Translations under genes and position numbers: made by a program
Shown: positions 37,551 through 46,355 of the stretch, one piece after another
How the letters are laid out: each line of letters begins with the position of its first letter
How positions within the stretch are numbered: the first letter of the stretch is position 1
Notes under the pieces: model-generated
Databases searched by the model: none
What the model saw: the letters and a program-made list of their open reading frames with translations, nothing else
Told to the model about the DNA's origin: nothing
DNA from: Gaiellasilicea sp963761905
GTDB taxonomy: Bacteria; Actinomycetota; Thermoleophilia; Gaiellales; Gaiellaceae
Assembly (NCBI GenBank): GCA_963761905.1
Contig: CAVXIQ010000005.1
Coordinates: 1-64,000, forward strand
DNA: 64,000 bases
Direction of reading: 5' to 3'

Positions 37551-38360
37551 GTGCCGCTGGCGGTCTGCGCCACTCCGATCGGAAACCTGGAGGACGTGAC
37601 GCTGCGAGTGCTGCGCGAGCTCGCCGAGGCGGACGTGGTTCTCTGCGAGGACACGCGCCACACGAGAGGGTTGCTCGTGCGGCACGGGGTGCGCGCTCGG
37701 CTGCTCAGCTATCACCGGCACAACGAGGCCGCCCGCGTGGCGGAGCTCGTGCCGCGACTCGAGGCAGGCGAGCGGATCGCGCTCGTCAGCGACGCGGGAC
37801 TGCCGGGGATCAACGACCCGGGCGCGCGCCTGATCGCCGCGGTCGTCGCGGCTGGTCTTCCGGTCTCGGTGCTGCCGGGGCCGTCCGCGGTCGAGACGGC
37901 GCTCGTCGCGAGCGGGCTCGCCGGCGAGCGGTACCAGTTCGTCGGCTATCTCCCGCGCTCGGCGAAGGCGCTGGCGACGCTGTGGGCGGAGCTCGAGCGG
38001 ATCGAGGATCCGGTCGTTGCGTTCGAGTCGCCGCAGCGGTTGCCCGCGACGCTGCGAAGCCTCGCGGCGGCGCTCCCTGCGCGTCGCATGGCGGTCTGCC
38101 GGGAGCTGACGAAGCGGTTCGAGGAGGTCGTGCGCGGCACGGCGGCGGAGCTCCTCGAGCGGTACTCCGAGGCGCCGAAAGGCGAGGTCACGCTCGTGTT
38201 CGCGGGCGAGGTCGCTGCGGCGGACGACGACGCTGCGCTCGGCGCGGTCAAGGAGCTCGTGGCTGCGGGCGTGCCGAGACGCCACGCCGCCGAGGTCGTC
38301 GCTCGCCTCTTGTCACTCTCTCGTAACACTCTCTATCGAAAGTCGTTGCAAAGCGACTGA
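37551..38360 (+). CDS. rsmI: RsmI, 16S rRNA 2'-O-ribose C1402 methyltransferase
   Basis: 269 residues of the tetrapyrrole-methylase-like fold. TPIGNLEDVTLRVLREL, CEDTRHTRGLLVRHG, ALVSDAGLPGINDPG, LPGPSAVETALVASGL and GYLPRS are diagnostic. It modifies C1402 of 16S rRNA. The start is a GTG 2 bases after the glucokinase stop. This order, rsmI before metG-tatD-rsmA-ispE, is common in actinobacteria. Confidence 0.94.
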   Translation: MPLAVCATPIGNLEDVTLRVLRELAEADVVLCEDTRHTRGLLVRHGVRARLLSYHRHNEAARVAELVPRLEAGERIALVSDAGLPGINDPGARLIAAVVAAGLPVSVLPGPSAVETALVASGLAGERYQFVGYLPRSAKALATLWAELERIEDPVVAFESPQRLPATLRSLAAALPARRMAVCRELTKRFEEVVRGTAAELLERYSEAPKGEVTLVFAGEVAAADDDAALGAVKELVAAGVPRRHAAEVVARLLSLSRNTLYRKSLQSD

Positions 38361-38417
38361 CAGACCCGGCTAGCGTGGACGGGAGTTGCCCTCCCCGACA
38401 CCAAAGGTAGGTGGCGC

Positions 38418-39607
38418 ATGCGTCGTACACTCGCCGCCGCGGTTGCTCTCGCGCTGCTCGTCTCACCCACCGCGTCCGGCTGGACGTGGCCTCTGGACGG
38501 GCCGATCCTCCGGCCGTTCTCGTTCGGAGCCGATCCACACGCGGGCGGACAGCATCGGGGAGTCGACGTCGGCGGCGCGGTCGGGACGACCGTCTACGCC
38601 CCCGCCTCGGGAACGGTGTCGTTCGTCGGCTCCGTGCCGAACGGCGGGCACGCGCTGACGGTTCAGACGTCTGACGGCTACGCGGTCACGCTGCTCCAGC
38701 TTGGATCGATCACCCTCGTTCGCGGCGCCGCTGTCGCTGGAAGGGCAGCCGGTTGGGGCAGTCGGCGCGAGTGCCGACGCGACCACGCGAGAAGCACACG
38801 TGCATCTCGGAATCCGCCGCGCGGCGGAGCCCGACGGCTACCTCGACCCGCTCGACTTTCTCCCCGCGCGGCCGGCGACACCGGTTCCGGTCCCAGTCCC
38901 GAGCGCTCCCGAGCCCGCGCAGGCCGAGGCGCCGGCGGCGCCTCCGGCTCCCGCAACGGCCGCTGCGCCGGCCATCGTCGTCGAGCCGCCTGTGAGCGAG
39001 CCGCCGGTTGCCGGCGACCCGACGTTGGTGCCCCGAGCAGAGACGACCGAGTCGCCGGTCGCGACAGATGCTCCTGCGCCGCCGCAGGCGATCGAGGAGG
39101 CGGTCGAGAGGCCGACCGCGCGCACCGCCTCGACCGTGACCGACGGCGGCCGGCCTCGGCAACCCGTCGCCGCGAAGTCGTCCAGTCCGGTGATGACTAC
39201 GGTGCCGAAGCTGCGCCGCGTTACTCCGAGCGCCACGACAGCGACCGGCTCCGCCGCGAGCACTCCGGCCTCGCACCAATCTGGAGCGTGCAACCTCGAG
39301 CGGACGGATCACGCCTGGTGGAGCGCGTCCGACCCCACCATCGATCGCTCGAAGCAGCGGCGTGCGTCCGGCCGTCTCCGTTGCCGGCTCTCGGGCTGCG
39401 TCGATCGCCGGTGAGCCGCGCGAGGTGCCCCACCGCGACGCGACTCGCGTCGGCGTCCGTGCTGACCGAGCGCGCCGACCGCGCTCGCCTGCTCCGTCCA
39501 CTGCTCCTCGGGTTCGGACTGGCCGGCGTCCTGGCTGTTGCCGTCGCGCTGCGGCTGTTCGCGCTCCCGAGGGCTCGAAGGCCTGCGCCTATCATTTCCA
39601 GGGATGA
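38418..39607 (+). CDS. M23/LytM-type peptidase with a membrane anchor (several frameshifts)
   Basis: A signal peptide (MRRTLAAAVALALLVSP) leads to the M23 domain: HRGVDVGGAVGTTVYAPASG with zinc-binding His and Asp, and HVHLGIRRAAEP with the HxH pair. A long Pro/Ala/Val-rich linker and a final membrane helix (LLLGFGLAGVLAVAVALRL) follow. Frame changes occur near 38730 and at one or more points in 39300-39420; the natural stop is probably the TGA at 39605-39607, which overlaps the metG start. It likely cleaves or scaffolds cell-wall peptidoglycan. Confidence 0.75.
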
Positions 39608-41121
39608 GCTTCTACCTGACGACCCCGATCTACTACGTCAACTCGACGCCGCACATCGGCCATGCCTACACGACGGCCGCGGCGGACATTCTCGTGCGCC
39701 ATCACCGCCAGCGAGGCGAGGAGACCTTCTTCCTGACCGGGGTGGACGAGCATGCGGACAAGGTCGCGCGAGTCGCCGCCGAGCAGGGGCTCGAGCCCAA
39801 GGAGTACACCGACCAGATCGTCGGCGCCTGGCAGGAGCTGCCGCGACGGCTGAACGCGTCGATCGACTTCTTCATCCGGACGAGCGATGAAGGCCACAAG
39901 GCGTTCGTCCAGCAGTTCCTCCAGCGGATCTACGACAACGGCGACGTCTACCAGGACGTGTACGCGGGGCTCTACTGCGTGGGCTGCGAGGCCTTCAAGA
40001 GCGAGGACGAGCTCGTCGACGGCAAGTGCCCCGACCACGGCATCGAGCCCGAGTGGATCGAGGAGAAGAACTGGTTCTTCCGGCTCTCCGCCTACCAGGA
40101 TCGGTTGCTCGCGCTCTATGAGCAGCAGCCCGACTTCGTCCTGCCGGCGTTCCGGGCGAACGAGGCGAAGGGCTTCATCGCCGGTGGCCTACGGGACTTC
40201 TCGATCAGCCGTGCCGGGCAGACGTGGGGGGTACCGATCCCTTGGGATCCGGAGCAGGTCGCCTACGTCTGGGCGGACGCGCTCGTCAACTACCGCAGCG
40301 CGCTCGAGTACGCGCGCCCCGGCGAGGACCTGACGCACCTGTGGTCTGGCGTCCGGCACCTGCTCGCGAAGGACATCCTCCGCTTCCACTGCGTTTACTG
40401 GCCCGCGCTCTTGCTCTCGGCCGGCTACGACGTGCCGCGGCAGCTGTTCGTGCATGGCTACCTCAACCTCGGTGGACGCGCGATCTCGAAGACGCTCGGC
40501 AACGTGATCGACCCGCTCGAGCTGATCGACGAATACGGCGTCGACCCCGTGCGGTTCTGGATCGCGCGGGCCGTCCCGTTCGGCCAGGACGGCAACGTCT
40601 CGCTCGACACCTTCCGCGAGCGCTACGAGCGCGAGCTGGGCAACGACCTCGGGAACCTCCTCTCGCGGACGACGGCGATGATCGCCCGCTACCGCGACGG
40701 GGAGCTGAAGATCGTCGCGGGGGAGGGCGGCGAGCTCGCCGAGGCCGTCGAGCGGGTTCAGAAGGACGTGCCCGCCGCACTCGACGTCTTCGACATCACG
40801 GGAGGTCTCGAAACGATCTGGGAGCTCGTGCGCCGCCTGAACCGGCACGTCGAGCAGACCCAGCCCTGGCAGTTGGCCAAGGACGACGCGCGAGCGGACG
40901 AGCTCGACCGGGTGCTCTTCGAGCTCGCCGACGGGCTGCGGTGCGTCGCGGTCGCACTTTCCGCCTACATCCCCGAGACGGCGGAGCGGATCCTCGGCGC
41001 CCTCGGACAGCCACTCGACCTCGCGTGGGAGAACGTGGCCTGCGGCCGCACGGTTGCGGCGACCGGGATCGTGGCGGCGCAGCCGCTCTTCCCCCGGATC
41101 GACGCCCCCGCGACCGCGTGA
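39604..41121 (+). CDS. metG: Methionyl-tRNA synthetase
   Basis: 505 residues, class I synthetase. The HIGH motif is PHIGHA (16-21). A zinc knuckle is formed by CVGC (125-128) and CPDH (142-145). The KMSKS position reads AISKT (293-297), so the second lysine is kept and the first replaced by Ala. The anticodon-binding helices end the protein; there is no C-terminal tRNA-binding domain. TATCAT lies 8 bases before the ATG. The stop overlaps the tatD GTG. Confidence 0.96.
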   Translation: MSFYLTTPIYYVNSTPHIGHAYTTAAADILVRHHRQRGEETFFLTGVDEHADKVARVAAEQGLEPKEYTDQIVGAWQELPRRLNASIDFFIRTSDEGHKAFVQQFLQRIYDNGDVYQDVYAGLYCVGCEAFKSEDELVDGKCPDHGIEPEWIEEKNWFFRLSAYQDRLLALYEQQPDFVLPAFRANEAKGFIAGGLRDFSISRAGQTWGVPIPWDPEQVAYVWADALVNYRSALEYARPGEDLTHLWSGVRHLLAKDILRFHCVYWPALLLSAGYDVPRQLFVHGYLNLGGRAISKTLGNVIDPLELIDEYGVDPVRFWIARAVPFGQDGNVSLDTFRERYERELGNDLGNLLSRTTAMIARYRDGELKIVAGEGGELAEAVERVQKDVPAALDVFDITGGLETIWELVRRLNRHVEQTQPWQLAKDDARADELDRVLFELADGLRCVAVALSAYIPETAERILGALGQPLDLAWENVACGRTVAATGIVAAQPLFPRIDAPATA

Positions 41122-41861
41122 TCGACACCCACGCGCATCTCGACGGGTGCGACGAGCCCGCCGGAGCGCTGCTCGCCCGCGCCCGCGAGGCCGGAGTCAC
41201 GCGAGTGATCGCGATCGGAACCGGGATCGAGTCGTCGCGGGCGGCGCTTGCGCTCGCAGCCGAGCACGACGGCGTGCGGGTGGCCCTCGGAATCGATCCT
41301 CACCAGGCGGGTGGGGAGGAGGCGGACAGGATCGGCGAGCTGCGCGAGCTGCTCCGGCAGCCGAGGGTCGTCGCCGTGGGCGAGACCGGGCTCGACAATC
41401 ACCACGACCATGCAACGCCCGAGGAGCAGCTGCGGCTCTTCGACGCCCAGATCGAGCTCGCGCGAGAGTTGCACCTCCCGCTCGTGATCCACTCCCGCGA
41501 CGCCGACGAGCAGACGACCGCCGCGCTCGCCCGCTTCGACGGCAGGGTCATCCTCCACTGCTTCTCCTCCGCGGGGCTGCTACCTGCGGCGCTCGAGCGC
41601 GGCTACTACGTCTCGTTCGCGGGCAACGTCACGTACCCGAAGGCGACGGCGCTCCGCGAGGCGGCCGCCCGCATCCCGATCGAGCGGATCCTCGCCGAGA
41701 CCGACAGCCCCTACCTCGCGCCGCAGCCGTTGCGCGGCCGGCCGAACGAGCCGGCGCACGTGATCCACACGGTTGCCGCGCTTGCCGCGGCGCGTGGGGA
41801 GGACGCCGACGAGCTCGCGGCCCAGATCGACGCGAACGCGTCTGCCGTCTTCCGGCTCTGA
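41118..41861 (+). CDS. tatD: TatD-family metal-dependent hydrolase (deoxyribonuclease)
   Basis: 247 residues. The TatD pattern is clear: MIDTHAHLDG (HxH metal ligands), VAVGETGLDNHHDHATPEEQ (Glu ligand), LVIHSRDAD (His), ILHCFSS (His) and AETDSPYLAP (catalytic Asp). Members are 3'-5' exonucleases acting in DNA repair. The GTG overlaps the metG stop by 4 bases. Confidence 0.94.
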   Translation: MIDTHAHLDGCDEPAGALLARAREAGVTRVIAIGTGIESSRAALALAAEHDGVRVALGIDPHQAGGEEADRIGELRELLRQPRVVAVGETGLDNHHDHATPEEQLRLFDAQIELARELHLPLVIHSRDADEQTTAALARFDGRVILHCFSSAGLLPAALERGYYVSFAGNVTYPKATALREAAARIPIERILAETDSPYLAPQPLRGRPNEPAHVIHTVAALAAARGEDADELAAQIDANASAVFRL

Positions 41862-41867
41862 TTCCCG

Positions 41868-42635
41868 ATGCCCGTCGTCCCCAAGAAGCAGCTCGGCCAG
41901 CACTTCCTCGCCGACGAGAACATCCTCGGCGTGATCGGCCGCCTCGCGGAGCTCGAGCCGACCGACGTCGTGCTGGAGATCGGCGCGGGCCTGGGCGTTC
42001 TCACGCGCTTCCTGGCCGGGAGCTCGGCCCACGTCCACGCGGTCGAGCTCGACCGCTCGCTCGAGCCCCATCTTCGCCCGCACGCGTCCGACGGCGTGAC
42101 CCTCCACTGGGGCGACGCGCTCGCGCTCGACCTCGCTGCGCTGCGGCCGACGCCCACGAAGCTCGTGGCCAACCTGCCCTACAACGTCGCGACGCCGGTC
42201 GTGGTGGAGAGCCTCGAGGGCCTGCCGAGCCTCGAGCTCTGGTGCGTGATGGTGCAGCGCGAGGTCGCCGATCGATTCTTCGCGTCCCCCTCGACGAAGG
42301 CCTACGGCGCCGTGTCCGTGCTCGTCCAGCTCGCCGCCCGCAAGACCGGCTTTCACCCCGTGGCGCGCACGGTCTTCCGCCCGCCGCCGAACGTCGACTC
42401 GGCGCTCGTCGCCTTCAGGCGGCTGCCCCTGCCGCCGGGCTTCAGGAGCGTCAAGCGGGTCGTCGAGGCGTCGTTCGCGCACCGCCGCAAGACGCTGCCG
42501 AACTCGCTCGCGCTGGCCGGGCTCGCCGGCCGGCAGCAGGGGGTCGAGGCGCTCGCGGAGATCGGACGAGCGGCCAACGTGCGTGCCGAGGAGCTCGAGC
42601 CGGCCGAGTTCGTCGCCCTGGCCGCGGCGCTGTGA
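41868..42635 (+). CDS. rsmA: RsmA (KsgA), 16S rRNA dimethyladenosine transferase
   Basis: 255 residues. KKQLGQHFLADENIL at the start, SAM-binding VLEIGAGLGVLTRFL, catalytic NLPYN (in KLVANLPYNVATPV) and VFRPPPNVDSALV. Dimethylates A1518 and A1519 of 16S rRNA late in 30S assembly. It sits between tatD and ispE, the usual order, and its stop overlaps the ispE GTG by 4 bases. Confidence 0.95.
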   Translation: MPVVPKKQLGQHFLADENILGVIGRLAELEPTDVVLEIGAGLGVLTRFLAGSSAHVHAVELDRSLEPHLRPHASDGVTLHWGDALALDLAALRPTPTKLVANLPYNVATPVVVESLEGLPSLELWCVMVQREVADRFFASPSTKAYGAVSVLVQLAARKTGFHPVARTVFRPPPNVDSALVAFRRLPLPPGFRSVKRVVEASFAHRRKTLPNSLALAGLAGRQQGVEALAEIGRAANVRAEELEPAEFVALAAAL

Positions 42636-43465
42636 CGGCGGACGGCGCGATGCGGGCACCGGCGTCCGCCAAGCTGAACCTCGCGCTCGTCGTCGGGCCC
42701 CGCCGAGACGACGGCAAGCACGAGGTGGCGACGGTGCTCCAACGGCTCGACCTCGGCGACCGAGTCGCGATCTCGGCCGCTCCTCGGCTCACCGTGACCG
42801 GCTACCCGGGCGACACGCTCGTCCGTCGAGCGCTCGAGGAGCTGGCGGCCGCCGCCGGTGTGGAGCCTCACTGGGGGGCGGTGATCACGAAGCGGGTCCC
42901 GGTGGCGGCCGGGCTCGGCGGAGGTAGCTCCGACGCCGCGACCGCGCTTCGCCTCGCGAATCTCACGCTCGCCGAGCCGCTGCCGCCGACCGAGCTCCAC
43001 CGGCTCGCGGCGAAGCTCGGCGCCGACGTCCCGTTCTTCCTGACATCTGGGCCGCAGCTCGGCCGCGGAGACGGCTCCGAGCTCTCCCCGCTCGAGCTCC
43101 CGCAGGACTACTGGGTGCTGCTCGTGCTCCCGCACGGCGCTCGGAAGGAATCGACGGCTGCGATCTACGAGCGCTTCGACGAGCGAGAAGGGGCCCATGG
43201 CTGGGACGGCCGCCGGGCTGCGCTCGACGATGCCCTCGCGGGTGCAACAAGAGCGCGCCGGCTCGCCGAGCTGCCGCCTAACGACCTCGCCTCGTCGCCG
43301 CTCGCCGCCGAGCTCGTCCGGCTCGGGGCGTTCCGCGCCGACGTGACAGGCGCCGGCCCGACCGTCTACGGACTCTTCCTCCATCGTCGGCACGCCGAAG
43401 CCGCTCAGCTCGCCCTCGGCCGAGCCGGCCGAACCTGGCTGACGGTCCCTACGTGGTACGGCTGA
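42632..43465 (+). CDS. ispE: IspE, CDP-methylerythritol kinase
   Basis: 277 residues of the GHMP-kinase family. APASAKLNLALVVGPRRDDG, the ATP-binding VAAGLGGGSSDAATALRL, LGADVPFFLTSG and the C-terminal VTGAGPTVYGLF (normally GSGPxxF). Fourth step of the MEP isoprenoid pathway. Start could be GTG 42632 (overlapping the rsmA stop, GTGA) or ATG 42650; the former fits the operon coupling. Confidence 0.93.
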   Translation: MTADGAMRAPASAKLNLALVVGPRRDDGKHEVATVLQRLDLGDRVAISAAPRLTVTGYPGDTLVRRALEELAAAAGVEPHWGAVITKRVPVAAGLGGGSSDAATALRLANLTLAEPLPPTELHRLAAKLGADVPFFLTSGPQLGRGDGSELSPLELPQDYWVLLVLPHGARKESTAAIYERFDEREGAHGWDGRRAALDDALAGATRARRLAELPPNDLASSPLAAELVRLGAFRADVTGAGPTVYGLFLHRRHAEAAQLALGRAGRTWLTVPTWYG

Positions 43466-43506
43466 CTCGTCGGATCCCCCGCCGTTTCGACCGCTACCGT
43501 TTGAGC

Positions 43507-43863
43507 ATGGAGACGCAGGCCATCATCGAGCAGGGTCACAGCCGGCTCGGCGCCGTGCTGCGCACGAACCGGCTTCGGATCGCGCTCGGGGTCGTGGTGG
43601 TCGAGGGCCTGCTCGTCCTCTTCGGGGCGATTCCCTGGTGGATCGTGCTCGTCCTGGCGGCAGCGACGGTCGGCCTCTATTTCGCCGTCGGCCGGGAGAG
43701 CGACCACCAGGCGATCCGGGAAGCGAGCTGGATCGCCGCAGTGTCGCAGGTTGCAGTCGTGCTGGTGCCCGCAATCACCCTTGTCGTGACCACGCTCGCC
43801 GTCGTCGCGGTCGTCGTGGCGGCCATCGTCGCGCTCGTCCTGCTCTTTCGGGAGCGCCGCTGA
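43507..43863 (+). CDS. Small membrane protein of unknown function
   Basis: 118 residues with three to four hydrophobic helices (GVVVVEGLLVLFGAIPWW, IVLVLAAATVGLYFAVG, and a long valine-rich C-terminal stretch) after a soluble METQAIIEQGHSRLGAVL start. TACCGT is 6 bases before the ATG, with no ribosome-binding site. I do not recognise the family. Confidence 0.7.
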   Translation: METQAIIEQGHSRLGAVLRTNRLRIALGVVVVEGLLVLFGAIPWWIVLVLAAATVGLYFAVGRESDHQAIREASWIAAVSQVAVVLVPAITLVVTTLAVVAVVVAAIVALVLLFRERR

Positions 43864-43872
43864 CGACCGGCC

Positions 43873-43878
43873 TATACT
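43873..43878 (+). promoter_or_regulatory. -10 box of tRNA-Gln
   Basis: TATACT lies 13 bases before the first base of the tRNA. No clear -35 element is seen at the right distance. Position and match to the TAnnnT pattern support it. Confidence 0.6.
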
Positions 43879-43891
43879 CGGATCAGTGCCC

Positions 43892-43965
43892 TGGGGCGTA
43901 GCCAAGTGGTAAGGCAGCGGGTTTTGGTCCCGCGATCCCAGGTTCGAATCCTGGCGCCCCAGCCA
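43892..43965 (+). tRNA. tRNA-Gln (anticodon TTG)
   Basis: A cloverleaf can be drawn: acceptor TGGGGCG (43892-43898) pairs with CGCCCCA (43955-43961), the anticodon stem GCGGG/CCCGC encloses the loop TTTTGGT with anticodon TTG, and GGTTCGAAT is the T loop. The discriminator is G and the CCA end is encoded (43963-43965). It lies between the small membrane protein and glmU. Confidence 0.97.
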
Positions 43966-43991
43966 TCTCACTGGTCGGCTCGTTGGCTCCC

Positions 43992-45314
43992 GTGACCGAG
44001 ACGAAGCTCGCAGCAGTCGTGATGGCCGGAGGCCTCGGCACGCGCATGCGCTCGTCCGTGCCCAAGCATCTCCATCCGATCCTCGGGCGCAGGATGGTCG
44101 ACTGGGTGCTCGAGGCCGCCCGGCCGCTCGAGGCGGCGCGGACCCTCGTCGTCGCGTCCCCGGCGACGCGCGACGCATTCGGCGACGTCGAGGTCGTGGT
44201 TCAGGAGCGCGCGCTCGGCACGGGAGACGCGATCCGCAGCACCCGCGACGCGCTCGAAGGCGCCGTCGACGAGGTGCTCGTCCTCTCGGGCGACACGCCG
44301 CTCCTGACGTCCGACCTGCTCGGCGAGCTCCTGGCGACGCATCGCCGGGAGGGTGCCGCCGCGACCGTCCTCTCGTTCGAGCCCGTCGAGCCGCGGTCCT
44401 ACGGTCGGATCGTCCGCTCCTCGGACGGCGGCGTCCGCGCGATCGTCGAGGCGCTCGACGCGACCCCAGAGGAGCTGGCGCTGCGGGAGTGCAATTCGTC
44501 GATCTACGTCTTCCGAGCAGACCGACTGTGGCCCGCGCTCGAGCGGCTCGAGCCGCACAACGCCCAGGGCGAGCTCTATCTCACCGATGCCGTGCTCGAC
44601 CTCGTCGAGCGAGGTGACCGCGTCGCGGCGCACGTTGCCTCCGACCCGGACGAGACGGAGGGCGTCAACACTCGCGTGGAGCTTGCCGCTGCCGGCGCCG
44701 CCCTGCGCGACCGGATCAACGTCGCGCACATGCTCGCCGGCGTGACGATCGCCGATCCGGCCTCGACGTGGATCGAGCCGACCGTGCTGCTCGAGCCGGA
44801 GGCGGTCGTGCACCCGTTCACGATTCTGAGGGGCGTCACCACGATCGCCGCAGACGCGGAGATCGGCCCTCATGCAGTCCTCCTCGACGCCGAGGTCGGG
44901 CCGGGGGCGACCGTCGGACCCTTCTGTTACCTTCGCGCCGGGACGGTGCTGGCCCCGCGCTCCAAGGCAGGCACGTTCGTCGAGATCAAGAAGTCACGGA
45001 TCGGTGCGGGCTCGAAGGTGCCGCATCTCTCCTACATCGGAGATGCGGAGATCGGGGAGGAAACGAACATCGGCGCAGGCTCGATCACCGCGAACTTTCC
45101 CCACCTGCCGGGGCAACCGAAGGGGAAGACGACGATCGGCGACAATGCCCGGGTGGCCGTCGACACCATGTTCGTCGCTCCGGTGACGGTCGGCGACGAC
45201 GTCTGGACGGCGCCCGGCAGCGTGGTCACGGACGACGTCCCGGACAACTCCCTCGTCGGCTTCGCGCCGCGTCAGACGATCAAGGAAGGGCGCGGTGGAA
45301 AGCGGAACCGTTGA
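43992..45314 (+). CDS. glmU: GlmU, bifunctional UDP-GlcNAc synthesis enzyme
   Basis: 440 residues. The N-terminal uridyltransferase half has AVVMAGGLGTRMRSSVPKHL, the C-terminal half is a left-handed beta-helix with LSYIGDAEIGEETNIGAG and NARVAVDTMFVAP. It makes UDP-N-acetylglucosamine for peptidoglycan. GTG 43992 is preferred to TTG 43983 because it gives the usual short lead. Its last 20 bases overlap the start of prs, the common glmU-prs pair. Confidence 0.95.
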   Translation: MTETKLAAVVMAGGLGTRMRSSVPKHLHPILGRRMVDWVLEAARPLEAARTLVVASPATRDAFGDVEVVVQERALGTGDAIRSTRDALEGAVDEVLVLSGDTPLLTSDLLGELLATHRREGAAATVLSFEPVEPRSYGRIVRSSDGGVRAIVEALDATPEELALRECNSSIYVFRADRLWPALERLEPHNAQGELYLTDAVLDLVERGDRVAAHVASDPDETEGVNTRVELAAAGAALRDRINVAHMLAGVTIADPASTWIEPTVLLEPEAVVHPFTILRGVTTIAADAEIGPHAVLLDAEVGPGATVGPFCYLRAGTVLAPRSKAGTFVEIKKSRIGAGSKVPHLSYIGDAEIGEETNIGAGSITANFPHLPGQPKGKTTIGDNARVAVDTMFVAPVTVGDDVWTAPGSVVTDDVPDNSLVGFAPRQTIKEGRGGKRNR

Positions 45315-46350
45315 GCAGTCGCTCCCGGGGCTCGAGGTGCCGACGCCGCGGTCCACTCCCACCGTGGGCCACGCGCTCCCGCTGACGCCGCAGAAGCGGC
45401 TGATGGTGGTGGCCGGCCGCTCCCACGGGGAGCTGGCGCAAAGGATGGCCGAGCAGCTCGGGCTCGAGCTCGGCGAGGTCGAGCTCGCGACCTTCGCGAA
45501 CGGCGAGACCTACTGCCGCTACATCGAGTCGATCCGCGGCGCCGACCTCTTCATCATCCAGACGGGCTGCGACCCGGTCGACCGGAACCTGATGGAGCTC
45601 CTGATGATGATCCAGGCGGCCCGGCTGGCCTCCGCCAAGCGGATCACGGCCGTGATGCCGCTCTATCCCTACGCGCGGCAGGATCGGAAGGCGAAGCCGC
45701 GCGAGCCGATCTCGGGCCGCCTCGTCGCTGACATGCTCCAGCTCGCGGGCGCCGACCGCGTGCTGACGATGGATCTCCACGCGGGCCAGATCCAGGGCTT
45801 CTTCACGATCCCCGTCGACCACATGACGGCGCTCCCGCTCTTCGCGCGCCACTTTCGCGACATCGGCCTGACGGGAGAAGGAGTGGTGTCGGTCTCCCCC
45901 GACGCGGGTCGGGCGAAGCTCGCCGTTCGCTTCGGCGAGATGATCGAGGCGAACTTCGCGATCATGCACAAGACGCGTCCGACGCATGACAGCGTCGAGG
46001 TGACCGAGATCACGGGCCGCGTGCGGGACAAGGTCGCGATCGTCGGCGACGACGTGATCATGACCGGCGGCACCCTGCTCGCGAACGTCTCCGCCCTCAA
46101 GGAGCACGGCGTGCAGGACGTCTGGGTCTTCGCGACGCACGGCCTCTTCTCCGGCGACGCGCTGGAGCGCTTCGCCGAGTCGGACATCACCGGGATCGTC
46201 GTCACGGACACCGTTCCGATCGACCCTCGCCGCCGACCGCCGAACCTGACCGTGCTGAGCGTGTCCGGCCTGCTCGCGGAGACGATCATGAACGTCTTCT
46301 CCGACGACTCCGTCTCCGCGATCTTCGGCGGCGAGAACCAGCTCTTCTAA
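45295..46350 (+). CDS. prs: Ribose-phosphate pyrophosphokinase (PRPP synthetase)
   Basis: 351 residues. MVVAGRSHGELAQRMAEQLG, the ATFANGETYCRYIESIRG segment, PYARQDRKAKPREPIS (catalytic Lys/Arg region), VLTMDLHAGQIQGFF, and the PRPP loop VGDDVIMTGGTL. It makes PRPP for nucleotide, His, Trp and NAD synthesis. The 30-residue N-terminal extension before QKRLMVVAG is longer than usual; an internal start is possible. GTG start inside glmU. Confidence 0.95.
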   Translation: MESGTVEQSLPGLEVPTPRSTPTVGHALPLTPQKRLMVVAGRSHGELAQRMAEQLGLELGEVELATFANGETYCRYIESIRGADLFIIQTGCDPVDRNLMELLMMIQAARLASAKRITAVMPLYPYARQDRKAKPREPISGRLVADMLQLAGADRVLTMDLHAGQIQGFFTIPVDHMTALPLFARHFRDIGLTGEGVVSVSPDAGRAKLAVRFGEMIEANFAIMHKTRPTHDSVEVTEITGRVRDKVAIVGDDVIMTGGTLLANVSALKEHGVQDVWVFATHGLFSGDALERFAESDITGIVVTDTVPIDPRRRPPNLTVLSVSGLLAETIMNVFSDDSVSAIFGGENQLF

Positions 46351-46355
46351 CGCGG

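Noticed and set aside
38361..38417. Cyclic-di-AMP riboswitch before the M23 peptidase gene
   Set aside because: The upstream gap is only 57 bases and lacks the conserved ydaO-type elements, although such riboswitches do precede wall hydrolase genes in other actinobacteria.
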